37,774 bases of DNA from Paludibacter sp. GTDB taxonomy: Bacteria > Bacteroidota > Bacteroidia > Bacteroidales > Paludibacteraceae. A model generated the notes under the pieces. It made no database searches and had not been told where the DNA came from. It saw only the letters and a program-made list of their open reading frames with translations. Of this stretch, positions 7,351-14,606 are shown in pieces. How positions within the stretch are numbered: the stretch's first letter is position 1; every line of letters begins with the position of its first letter. The position numbers and the translations under genes are program-made. The stretch spans positions 1 to 37,774 of the forward strand of contig JAQTTH010000027.1 in NCBI GenBank assembly GCA_028710895.1, written 5' to 3'.

Positions 7351-8197
7351 TTCTAAAAATGCTCATTATTTTTTCGAAAACTGCAATATGTTCTTTACCT
7401 TCTTGCGTAGAAATTTGTTCATTTCTTGGATATTCTGTTGTTGAAACAACGACATTTTTTCCACGTTCTTTAATTGTAGCTTCTGCATACCCATTACTTT
7501 GCGAAAGCTTCAGCGCCGCGCTAAGGACTTTACTTTGTGACAAATTTATGCTTTCTTTGCTGAATGACTTTGCTTCTAAATGTAGATTTCTAACATGACC
7601 ATCTTTCAAATCATCATCTAAAAGTTTTTCAAAATCATCAGACAAGTCATTATTTGTGTAAGAAATATCAATATCTAATTTAGACAAACTGCCAGCACTC
7701 AAAATTCTTTCAATAACGTCTTCTCTTAACTCTCTAGTTACAAAGACTGTTTGAAATTTATCTGCAATTTTCTCAAGTGCATATTTCATAAAGATTTCAA
7801 CTTGTGATATTGCAATTCCATTTGATTTTATTGTAAAACAAAATCTATGTGCATCAGGAATAAAAAAATAATCGCCTTCTTTAGCATTCGGATTCAGCGA
7901 GCTATCAATTTCAACTTTCTGCATCGTTTTAGAATCTCTATTATACCAATCATTCGGATCTAAGACAGTATAGTACATCAGCTTTCCATATACAATTTTT
8001 TTATCTTCAGTTATATTCATGGAACGAAATTCCATATATTTCTCCCCTCTCGTATTACATGCTATGTCATTTTCGAATACTCTCTTTAAAATATCTGTGT
8101 AAAAGGCAGCCGAATCAATTTCTTCGTCCTTTGGTGCAACTTTTATATTTAATATTCCGATTTTAAAATCTTTCTCTCTACTTCTCTTATTTTTCAT
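7334..8197 (-). CDS. DUF4747-like protein
   Basis: A soluble protein of 287 residues. The N-terminus (FKIGILNIKVAP, then FYTDILKRVFENDIA), the middle (GKLMYYTVLDPNDWYN and EGDYFFIPDAHRFCFTI) and the later NGYAEATIKERGKNVVVSTT segment follow the pattern I associate with DUF4747. That is a bacterial family of about this length without known activity. The assignment rests on recall of the pattern. No nuclease or nucleotide-binding motif is visible. The gene overlaps the downstream membrane-protein gene by 17 bases. It begins 173 bases after the DUF6261 gene, at the edge of the AT-rich island. Confidence 0.5.
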   Translation of the reverse strand: MKNKRSREKDFKIGILNIKVAPKDEEIDSAAFYTDILKRVFENDIACNTRGEKYMEFRSMNITEDKKIVYGKLMYYTVLDPNDWYNRDSKTMQKVEIDSSLNPNAKEGDYFFIPDAHRFCFTIKSNGIAISQVEIFMKYALEKIADKFQTVFVTRELREDVIERILSAGSLSKLDIDISYTNNDLSDDFEKLLDDDLKDGHVRNLHLEAKSFSKESINLSQSKVLSAALKLSQSNGYAEATIKERGKNVVVSTTEYPRNEQISTQEGKEHIAVFEKIMSIFRNGLQK

Positions 8198-8324
8198 GTT
8201 GATTGTGTTTTATTATCATCTCCTGTTACTCATTTGCAATGTTCTCCCCGGTAATAGAAGGCCATCCTCCGGCATTTCCTTGGCCTGATTATCCAGTTTT
8301 TTTATAATGTTTTTTATTCACACA

Positions 8325-8363
8325 AAAACTCCCCTTCCTGAACCATTTAAATTCAGGAAGGGG
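8325..8363 (-). terminator. Intrinsic terminator of the DUF6261 gene
   Basis: CCCCTTCCTGAA (8331-8342) is perfectly complementary to TTCAGGAAGGGG (8352-8363) with a 9-nt loop. On the minus strand the stem is followed by AGTTTTTG. It lies 8 bases after the DUF6261 stop codon. Confidence 0.85.
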
Positions 8364-8370
8364 AAGAATT

Positions 8371-9120
8371 TTAGTTGTTTACAGTAGTAGTTGCAGTGGC
8401 TGCATTCTTTTTCGCATTCTCGGTGCGGGTGTCAGATGCTTTCACGGTTGCCAGCGAGGTGGTGATTAGCTCGTTGAGCGAAGCTATCAATGCCGTTACA
8501 CCGGCCGATGGGGCTGACACTTCCTGCAACGAAATAATCTGAAACAGCTGCTTTACAGAGTCAGTGAGTGGCTGACGGGTTTCGGTAACTGTAGGTTCGG
8601 TGCTGTTGTTTTCGGAGCGCACCACATTGGTATCAGCCTCCAGATAGTCTGCTTGTGCCTGCTCCAATTCCTCAAGCAGCTCGGTAGCGCCAATTAGTGC
8701 CACTTCTGCCGGATGCTTTGTTTTAAGCTCTGATATAAGTCCGTCCAACTGAGTGAGACGTGTTTTTTGTCCGAATCGTTGTAGGGTCCATCCGTATTTT
8801 CGTATAACATCAATAATTACAGTGGCAGCCTCGGCTACACCGGCTTTTTTACGGGTGGAAGCGGATTCGGCTTGCTTACGCAGCGCCATAAAGGCATCAA
8901 TCTGGTCGGTAGCTTTTTGTGTACGAATTTTTACGAGTGGATTTTTTGCTTCCCGGTCGAGGGCGTTTTTAAAGTCCTCCAATCGTGCTTTGGAAATACT
9001 AAGAAAAGGTTCTACAGCCGTTACGGTAGTTTTCTTTTCGTCAATGAGTATAACACTCTTTTTTGTAAAGCTATAAAGCTCTTCACTTGGAAACAATGCA
9101 AAATTTGTTGACTGAATCAT
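8371..9120 (-). CDS. DUF6261 family protein
   Basis: A protein of 249 residues, almost wholly helical, with no signal peptide or membrane helix. The order of features matches what I recall for DUF6261 of Bacteroidota: an N-terminal ALFPSEELYSFTKK, a central KYGWTLQRFGQKTRLTQLDGLI, and helical repeats ending in an Ala/Thr-rich tail. No function is known to me. Base composition is higher in GC than the island genes immediately downstream and similar to the M15 peptidase and 211-aa genes at 1.3-2.5 kb. The three may belong together. A strong terminator follows. Confidence 0.7.
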   Translation of the reverse strand: MIQSTNFALFPSEELYSFTKKSVILIDEKKTTVTAVEPFLSISKARLEDFKNALDREAKNPLVKIRTQKATDQIDAFMALRKQAESASTRKKAGVAEAATVIIDVIRKYGWTLQRFGQKTRLTQLDGLISELKTKHPAEVALIGATELLEELEQAQADYLEADTNVVRSENNSTEPTVTETRQPLTDSVKQLFQIISLQEVSAPSAGVTALIASLNELITTSLATVKASDTRTENAKKNAATATTTVNN

Positions 9121-9246
9121 AGTATTCTTTTTAATTTAGTGAGTAATTGTGAAAATTCAATTTATAATGATATTAAATATATCCGGTTACAGATAGAATA
9201 AGGGCTACAGATATATGTAGAACGGTTTTATTGGATTATGGTTAAA

Positions 9247-9420
9247 GTTTTAGTCTTATTTATTTTATTTTCGGGCCCTTGCAAAAAGTTTAAGCCTTAT
9301 TTATTTTATTTTTGGGGCTTTGCAAAAAGTTTGAGCCTTATTTATTTTATATTTGAGGCTTTGCAAAAAATGCTAGCCTTATTTATTTTATTTTTGAGGC
9401 TCTGCAAAAAATGATGGTCT
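9247..9420. repeat. 41-bp tandem repeat, four copies plus a fragment
   Basis: Units start at 9247, 9288, 9329 and 9370, exactly 41 bases apart, with a fragment from 9411. Each has an AT-rich core (CTTATTTATTTTATTTT) and ends in TGCAAAAA. In units 2-4 the core is flanked by short complementary arms, AAGCC/GGCTT or AGCCT/AGGCT, so each unit can form a small hairpin. The tract fills the 534-base gap between the DUF6261 and DUF3244 genes together with the inverted repeat at 9537-9645. Confidence 0.85.
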
Positions 9421-9536
9421 CAAAAATTCTTATTTTATTGATATTCCCAAAATTTTGGTCTTATTTTTTTTCGTTTTTCTTATCTCTTCATCGTTTGAGA
9501 ACGAGGAGTAATTTGTTTATGAATGATTCGGGTAAT

Positions 9537-9645
9537 AAAGCGGTACAGTCAATAAAAAATTTGCCTTTCGATTTTGAATGTTCAGGCTACGGAAACAAAT
9601 TTCTTACACTGTGTTCACTATTCACTACATTGACTGCACCGCTTT
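9537..9645. repeat. 17-bp inverted repeat enclosing 75 bases
   Basis: AAAGCGGTACAGTCAAT (9537-9553) and ATTGACTGCACCGCTTT (9629-9645) are complementary with one mismatch. The right arm ends 9 bases from the stop of the DUF3244 gene. It could be an extended transcript-end hairpin or the ends of a tiny non-autonomous element. Confidence 0.55.
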
Positions 9646-9654
9646 GATTAATTT

Positions 9655-10044
9655 TTAAAGAGCAAAACTACCCCGCTGGGTGGTTGTTCCATACGTAACT
9701 GTAATTGTGTATATCCCACTGTCCCATGTTCCAACCGGAATATCAAATTCCGGAGTTGAGTCTGTATCCACCGCTTCCTGATAAACAATCGTATTTGATT
9801 GGTCGTACACCGTGATTGTTGCATCGCCTACCGAATATTCGAAGTATATTGCCAAATCAGTATCGCTTATTGTAGCAGAGGCTGAAGGTTCAATACCTGG
9901 TCTGTTTGGTAAACCGGGACGAGGCGGTTCGTTATCGGGTGGCAACAGTATTGGCGTTGTATCACCCGCAAAACTCAATTGGGAACAAAAAATAAAGCCT
10001 GCCACCAGCAGGGCTTTTGAAAGCATCGATTTCGAAATTTTCAT
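9655..10044 (-). CDS. DUF3244 secreted protein
   Basis: A protein of 129 residues with a signal peptide (1-26, ending LSFAG), a proline-rich linker (about 30-52, LLPPDNEPPRPGLPNRPGIE) and a single small beta-sandwich (about 53-129). The sandwich contains DLAIYFEYSVGDATITVYDQ and SGIYTITVTY, as in the DUF3244 family of Bacteroidales. These proteins are probably periplasmic or surface-exposed, with unknown role. The gene is on the same strand as the TPR regulator gene, 431 bases downstream of it and beyond a terminator, a neighbour pairing I associate with this order. A short inverted repeat covers its start codon. Confidence 0.7.
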   Translation of the reverse strand: MKISKSMLSKALLVAGFIFCSQLSFAGDTTPILLPPDNEPPRPGLPNRPGIEPSASATISDTDLAIYFEYSVGDATITVYDQSNTIVYQEAVDTDSTPEFDIPVGTWDSGIYTITVTYGTTTQRGSFAL

Positions 10045-10078
10045 ACGTGAATAATTTGCTTACTCGCGCCGTATGAAA
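10039..10078 (-). promoter_or_regulatory. Inverted repeat spanning the DUF3244 start codon
   Basis: TTTCATACG (10039-10047) pairs with CGTATGAAA (10070-10078) across 22 bases. The start codon of the gene is inside one arm, so in a longer transcript the ATG would be held in a 9-bp stem. The remaining 10079-10408 stretch contains a palindrome TTCGATCGATCGAA near 10173 and no convincing gene. Confidence 0.35.
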
Positions 10079-10403
10079 TTCACCTAAAATTCTTTCATGT
10101 TCATGAACCATTTCCGATTCCTAAATTTACTCCATAGGCGCTTTCATTGTGAATTACTTTTTTTGAAAAATTTTCGATCGATCGAATTGCTAATTTATGG
10201 AGGGTTCGGGTTAATATCCAAATTTCGGATTGAAAAAGAGGGGGACATCTTAAAAAGAATCTGTACTGTAAATCAGAACTTTACATTTTAATTCGGGACA
10301 AATTGGGGGACATGGGTTTTTATTGCTGACGATTAACAGCAAAAATCCCTGTTTTGAGGCAAAACTTCGGGAGAAAAGCAGCAAAAACAGTATTGGTTGA
10401 AGA

Positions 10404-10438
10404 TGAAAAACGCCGACCGGTTGTATCCGGTCGGCGTT
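10404..10438 (-). terminator. Intrinsic terminator of the TPR regulator gene
   Basis: AACGCCGACCGG (10409-10420) is perfectly complementary to CCGGTCGGCGTT (10427-10438), with a 6-nt loop. On the minus strand the stem runs into TTTTTCATC. It is 38 bases past the stop of the TPR gene. Confidence 0.9.
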
Positions 10439-10475
10439 GGTAATAGTGAATGATCTGGCAGGTTTTGAGACTGTA

Positions 10476-12077
10476 TTATTCGGTTAGAATACTAAAAAGG
10501 AAAGTTTCCAACTCCCGCAGGGAATCAATGCCAAACTTGGTTTTGGCGAGTCGTTGTCGCATTTTCTTCAAAGCCTCCTGGCTATAATCGAGCAGCATCA
10601 TTATGTCCTGATTGGATATATTGAGCAGGTAGAGGCAGCACCATTGTATTTCTTTTTGGTTGAGTTGATAGCGGGTTTGAAGCTTTGTCACCATATTGTT
10701 GAGAACGGTATCCATCTCTTTGTAGAAAAATTCAATATCATTCAAGTGCAGCAATTCTTCGTACATCTTCCGGTCGATGCGCTCCCGTTCGGCCGGACTG
10801 GCTTTTTTCCACTCTTCGGTATGCGACGATTTGCGGTCTTCAATTTTACGCAACAAGGCATCGCGGTGTTTCAGCATCACTTCTTTGCGGATATCGGCCC
10901 GTTGAATCTGGCTGTTTTCCTCCGAAAGTTGTAATTCATGAAGACCCTTCCTGTGTTTGACTGCATATACCCTGACGGAAACAATAATGACTATCAGCAA
11001 AATAGCACCCATATACCACAGCCAGCTTTGTTTTTTCTCAACCTCCTGCCTGGTACTATGCATGGTTTCGATATAACTTCCCCTGGTTTGAGCGGCAATT
11101 TTTCTGACCGAATCTCCCAATCTGACATATTCATTCATATAAATAGTTACATCCTGAGTATGTCCGTTTGCAAATTCACAATTAGTCATCACCCGGTAAC
11201 ATTCTCTTCGGGTATTAATATCGGGAGTGTACTTCAGGGCATTACCGGCATAAGTAAAAGCTGAGTCGTACTGCTTTGAATCAAAGTAGATGTTGGAGAG
11301 ATACAAATAACGCAGGCTCTTATTATTTTTCACATACGGATAATTCAGAATCTTCCTGAAATAGTAATTGGCCGAATCGTATTTCTTAAAATCGTAGAAA
11401 TTGATTCCCATATCCTGGTACAACGAACCCTTTTCCAGTGAGTCTTTAGCCTGATTTAGTATGCGCTGATAATAGGACTGAGCTATTGTATACTCTTTGG
11501 CATAATGATAGGTTTCGCCGATTGACAATAAAGTATAAAATGCATAAAACTGAGATTTTGCTGTAGTAAAATAAGAATATGCAAGTTGAAATTTCTTTCG
11601 GGATAATACAAAGTCTTTTTGAATACTGTAAATTTCGCCCATATCGAGATTAATCCTACCCAGTAAAAGACTGTTTCCTGAGTTTTTTGCTTCGTCCAAC
11701 GCCTTTAAATAAAAGTTCATTGCTTGCTCGTACTGAAAGCTGTACTTATACAATCGTCCTTTGTAGAAATAACAGGAGGCGAGGCGGTTTTTATCCGGAT
11801 GTTCCTGATAATAGGCCAGTGCAAAATTCAGCAGCGAATCAGGTTGAAGTGGAAGGAGCTTCTTGTCGAGCGTCTGTATCATCAAAAGTCCGTACAAAGC
11901 CCTGTTTCCGTCCGATTTATATTTATCGGGCGACAGATGCTGCAGAATCTGCAGGACCGAGTCGGGTGCAGTTTCTATTAGTTGTTCGGCCCGTTTTAAT
12001 TCGTTGGGCATGAGGGAACAACCGGATAATACTATGCAGAGCAGGGCAAAAACCCGAAGATGTAAACTTTTAGACAT
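10476..12077 (-). CDS. Lipoprotein TPR regulator with membrane anchor and C-terminal HTH-like domain
   Basis: A protein of 533 residues. It begins with a lipoprotein signal (lipobox VLSGC, Cys 20), followed by tetratricopeptide repeats over about 60-310 (such as CYFYKGRLYKYSFQYEQAMN and SLYQDMGINFYDFKKYDSAN). A membrane helix at about 352-373 is followed by a charged coiled stretch and a C-terminal helical domain (YQLNQKEIQWCCLYLL, then DYSQEALKKMRQRL). That domain resembles the LuxR-like DNA-binding end of this Bacteroidota family. The design suggests outside sensing through the TPRs and regulation at the membrane. The paired lipobox and later helix would leave the repeats in the periplasm. 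Targets are unknown; the DUF3244 gene downstream is a candidate. Confidence 0.8.
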   Translation of the reverse strand: MSKSLHLRVFALLCIVLSGCSLMPNELKRAEQLIETAPDSVLQILQHLSPDKYKSDGNRALYGLLMIQTLDKKLLPLQPDSLLNFALAYYQEHPDKNRLASCYFYKGRLYKYSFQYEQAMNFYLKALDEAKNSGNSLLLGRINLDMGEIYSIQKDFVLSRKKFQLAYSYFTTAKSQFYAFYTLLSIGETYHYAKEYTIAQSYYQRILNQAKDSLEKGSLYQDMGINFYDFKKYDSANYYFRKILNYPYVKNNKSLRYLYLSNIYFDSKQYDSAFTYAGNALKYTPDINTRRECYRVMTNCEFANGHTQDVTIYMNEYVRLGDSVRKIAAQTRGSYIETMHSTRQEVEKKQSWLWYMGAILLIVIIVSVRVYAVKHRKGLHELQLSEENSQIQRADIRKEVMLKHRDALLRKIEDRKSSHTEEWKKASPAERERIDRKMYEELLHLNDIEFFYKEMDTVLNNMVTKLQTRYQLNQKEIQWCCLYLLNISNQDIMMLLDYSQEALKKMRQRLAKTKFGIDSLRELETFLFSILTE

Positions 12078-12099
12078 GAAACAGATATAAAGTGAAGTG

Positions 12100-12107
12100 C
12101 AAAAATA
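12100..12107 (-). promoter_or_regulatory. Candidate -7 box for the TPR regulator
   Basis: On the minus strand this reads TATTTTTG, matching TAnnTTTG, 23 bases before the start codon. A TTTG lies upstream (12124-12127) with a spacer of 16, shorter than the usual 19-21. Confidence 0.45.
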
Positions 12108-12238
12108 GGGATTTTTTCATTATCAAACTATTCGATGTAAAAAGAAGCGGATTTAATTGTAAGAAGTAAATAATGTAGTATCAAATTGAATAAAAAGGAT
12201 AGAATAGAACACGGATGTACGCTGACGAAGCGGATTTT

Positions 12239-12452
12239 CCCGATAGCTATCGGGCGGATTTGAATCCTGAAAGGATTAAATGTGAATAACCGCGGGTGCA
12301 ACCCGTGGTAACGAATGATCTAATTCAAGAGCCCTGAAAGGGCTCAATAAAAACATTTTACACATTGAACCCTTTCAGGGTTCCGATTTATTTAGATTGC
12401 CTCCCACGGGTTGCACCCGCGGTTATTTACATTAAAGTCCTTCGGACTTTAA
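12239..12452. repeat. Composite palindromic repeat block
   Basis: The gap 12078-12573 holds this block and a terminator, with no gene seen. It starts with the palindrome CCCGATAGCTATCGGG (12239-12254). Two 30-base arms at 12279-12308 and 12404-12433 are complementary with one mismatch and contain CCGCGGGTGCAACCCGTGG. Between and beside them are small hairpins GAGCCCTGAAAGGGCTC, GAACCCTTTCAGGGTTC and AAAGTCCTTCGGACTTT. The layout resembles clustered REP-type elements. Confidence 0.8.
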
Positions 12453-12510
12453 AAACGGGTCATTTATTGAATCTTTTGAAATCTTATATCGAACTCACTT
12501 ACGGACCTTA

Positions 12511-12550
12511 TCAAAAAAAGCTCCGTACTTCTGAACGAAATACGGAGCTT
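12511..12550 (-). terminator. Terminator of the dcw operon
   Basis: AAGCTCCGTA (12518-12527) pairs with TACGGAGCTT (12541-12550). On the minus strand the stem is followed by a run of seven T. It lies 24 bases after the yqeY stop codon and is the natural end of the long operon. Confidence 0.9.
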
Positions 12551-12573
12551 GTCAGCTTTATGCCGGTTGTTGG

Positions 12574-13029
12574 TTACTTTGCCAACAGGGCTTTTACTTT
12601 TTCGGAAATCAGGCGTCCTTCGGTTTTGCCTGCCAATTGCTTGCTGGCTACACCCATTACTTTACCCATATCCTGAGGACCTGCAGCGCCTACCTGAGCA
12701 ATGATAGCTGCCACGGCAGCCTCCAGTTCGGCATCGGTCATTTGAGTTGGTAGATATTTCTCGATAACGGCTGCTTCGGCCAGTTCGTTTTCGGCCAGCT
12801 CGGGGCGGTTTTGTTCTACATAAATCGTTGCCGATTCCTTGCGCTGTTTCACCATTTTCTGAAGAATCTTCACTGCCACATCGTCGGCCAGTGTTCCATC
12901 ACTTCCTTTTGCCGTTTTAGCTTCAATAAATTCTTTTTTAATGCCGCGCAATGCCTCTAAAGCCACTTTATCGCGAGCCAACATAGCAGTTTTAATATCA
13001 CCGCTTACTCTGTCATATAATTCGTCCAT
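12574..13029 (-). CDS. yqeY: GatB/YqeY domain protein
   Basis: A protein of 151 residues covering the whole YqeY family length. It has the helical N-terminal part (LYDRVSGDIKTAMLARDKVALEALRGIKKE, shown in parts of the usual motif) and the C-terminal GatB-like small domain (GKVMGVASKQLAGKTEGRLI). The family is related to the tail of the GatB amidotransferase subunit and may bind tRNA; no enzyme activity is established. It follows ftsZ on the same strand and ends at the operon terminator. This ftsZ-yqeY linkage is common in Bacteroidota. Confidence 0.92.
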   Translation of the reverse strand: MDELYDRVSGDIKTAMLARDKVALEALRGIKKEFIEAKTAKGSDGTLADDVAVKILQKMVKQRKESATIYVEQNRPELAENELAEAAVIEKYLPTQMTDAELEAAVAAIIAQVGAAGPQDMGKVMGVASKQLAGKTEGRLISEKVKALLAK

Positions 13030-13035
13030 TCTTTG

Positions 13036-13172
13036 GGTTATTTATTGTTATTCGGTTATCAGATTAACTGGTTATTTGATTATGTGGTTATTTGATTATT
13101 TGATTATTGAGTCAATAAAATTACCAAATCATCATATCAACATATCATCAAATCAACCAATCATCACATCAA
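13036..13172. repeat. Low-complexity spacer between ftsZ and yqeY
   Basis: The spacer is built from repeated GGTTATTTGATTAT-like units on one half and ATCATCAAATCAACC-like units on the other, so the halves are roughly complementary. No gene or promoter box is evident. Confidence 0.6.
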
Positions 13173-13175
13173 TAA

Positions 13176-14483
13176 TTATTTCATCAGTCTTCGTTTCCAG
13201 GCCGGAATGTTTTCCACCTTATTCAATGTGGTAGGATCTTCCAGGTCGTCGAGCGTGAAAACGGGAAGTTCGGGTTCCACTTCCAGCTCCAGTTCCGGTT
13301 CTGTTTTCAGCGATTTCACGTAGTATTGCTCAAAGGCTTTTTCGGTATCGGCTTTTTTCTGAACTTCGGTTTCTTCCGCTTCTGTCAGTTCAACTTCCGG
13401 TTCAACTTCTTTGGCAGGAGCATCGAAGAATTTAGCTGCTTCGGCACTCATCACCGGTTTTTGCACATGCGATTTAGTAACGTTGGCCGGCATTCCCGGA
13501 ATATCGCTTACATCGAAACCTGTGGCAATCAGGGTTATTTTTACGCGGTCTTCCAACTCATCGTCGAAACTTGCACCCCAGATAACCTGAACGTTTTCGC
13601 CCACTTTCGACATAAACTCGTGAATCTGTTCCACCTCTTCCATACGAATCTGGTCGGTGTTGGAACAATACAGACTCAACAGAATTTTGCTGGCTCCACT
13701 CACGTCGTTTGTATTCAGCAGCGGAGAGTTTAAAGCGTCTTCGATGGCTTTTGTAATACGGTTTTCGCCCGAAGCATAACCGGTATTCATAATGGCCACA
13801 TTCCCATCTTTCATGATGCTGTACACATCGGCAAAGTCGGTGTTGATATAGCCCGGAACAGTAATAATCTCGGCAATGGCTTTCGCCGCATTTGTCAACA
13901 CATCATCCGCTTTGGCAAAAGCATTGGATAGTTCCAAATCGGGATATATCTGTTTCAGTTTTTCGTTATTAATAACAAGGATAGCGTCGACATGCTCGCT
14001 CAGTGCCGCAACACCTTCGAGTGCCTGACGGATTTTCAGGTTGCCTTCGAAAGCAAAGGGAATGGTTACGATACCTACAGTCAGGATTCCCAGGTCGTGG
14101 GCAGCTTTAGCCACCACCGGCGATGCGCCTGTTCCGGTTCCACCACCCATACCGGCTGTAATGAAAACCATTTTGGTATTGTCTTTCAATAATCCCTGAA
14201 TCTTTTCAATCGATTCTTCGGCTGCTCTGCGGGCAACTTCGGGTTTACCACCGGCACCAAGTCCTTCGGTAGTATCAACTCCCAGTTGGATTTTGGTAGG
14301 CACGGGCGATTTCACCAAGGCCTGATTGTCCGTATTACAAACCACAAACGAAACGTCGGTGATTCCCTGACGATACATGTGGTTTACTGCATTTCCGCCG
14401 CCGCCACCAACACCAATAACTTTAATGATAGAACTGTCAACCAGTGGCAAATCTAATGGCAAATTGTCGTCAAAATATCCCAT
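13176..14483 (-). CDS. ftsZ: Cell division protein FtsZ
   Basis: The tubulin-like GTPase that forms the division ring, 435 residues. The nucleotide-binding glycine loop GGGTGTGAS is at 113-121 and the T7 catalytic loop NTDFAD at 214-219. Residues about 12-315 are the GTPase core. An acidic, variable linker follows (about 335-415). The tail [10 protein letters not shown] is the conserved peptide that binds FtsA and other partners, in its Bacteroidota form. The start codon matches the usual N-terminus. The 5' spacer from ftsA carries eight AAGGAGT repeats, which is unusual. Confidence 0.98.
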   Translation of the reverse strand: MGYFDDNLPLDLPLVDSSIIKVIGVGGGGGNAVNHMYRQGITDVSFVVCNTDNQALVKSPVPTKIQLGVDTTEGLGAGGKPEVARRAAEESIEKIQGLLKDNTKMVFITAGMGGGTGTGASPVVAKAAHDLGILTVGIVTIPFAFEGNLKIRQALEGVAALSEHVDAILVINNEKLKQIYPDLELSNAFAKADDVLTNAAKAIAEIITVPGYINTDFADVYSIMKDGNVAIMNTGYASGENRITKAIEDALNSPLLNTNDVSGASKILLSLYCSNTDQIRMEEVEQIHEFMSKVGENVQVIWGASFDDELEDRVKITLIATGFDVSDIPGMPANVTKSHVQKPVMSAEAAKFFDAPAKEVEPEVELTEAEETEVQKKADTEKAFEQYYVKSLKTEPELELEVEPELPVFTLDDLEDPTTLNKVENIPAWKRRLMK

Positions 14484-14535
14484 ATCTTATATTATATAAT
14501 TTACGTTTTTATTCTTTTTATCTTGTGCTCGATGC

Positions 14536-14595
14536 ACTCCTTACTCCTTACTCCTTACTCCTTACTCCTTACTCCTTACTCCTTACTCCTTACTC
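14536..14595 (-). repeat. (AAGGAGT)8 tandem repeat upstream of ftsZ
   Basis: Eight exact 7-bp units ACTCCTT run from 14536 to 14591 with a partial ninth unit to 14595. On the ftsZ-coding strand each unit reads AAGGAGT and contains a Shine-Dalgarno-like AGGAG core. The tract sits between the ftsA stop (14607) and the ftsZ start, ending 52 bases before the start codon, too far for direct use of the nearest copy. Slipped-strand change in copy number is possible. Confidence 0.9.
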
Positions 14596-14606
14596 AGAAC
14601 TCCCGA

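Noticed and set aside
4095-8197. Complete Pycsar system with the four-helix protein as effector
   Set aside because: The membrane gene overlaps the DUF4747-like gene and is separated from the cyclase by two other genes, so pairing it with the cyclase is not supported by layout.
9247-9420. CRISPR array
   Set aside because: The units abut without unique spacers and are AT-rich; no cas gene is near.
11687-12013. 108-aa plus-strand frame within the TPR gene
   Set aside because: It is antisense to a clearly coding gene and shows no domain.
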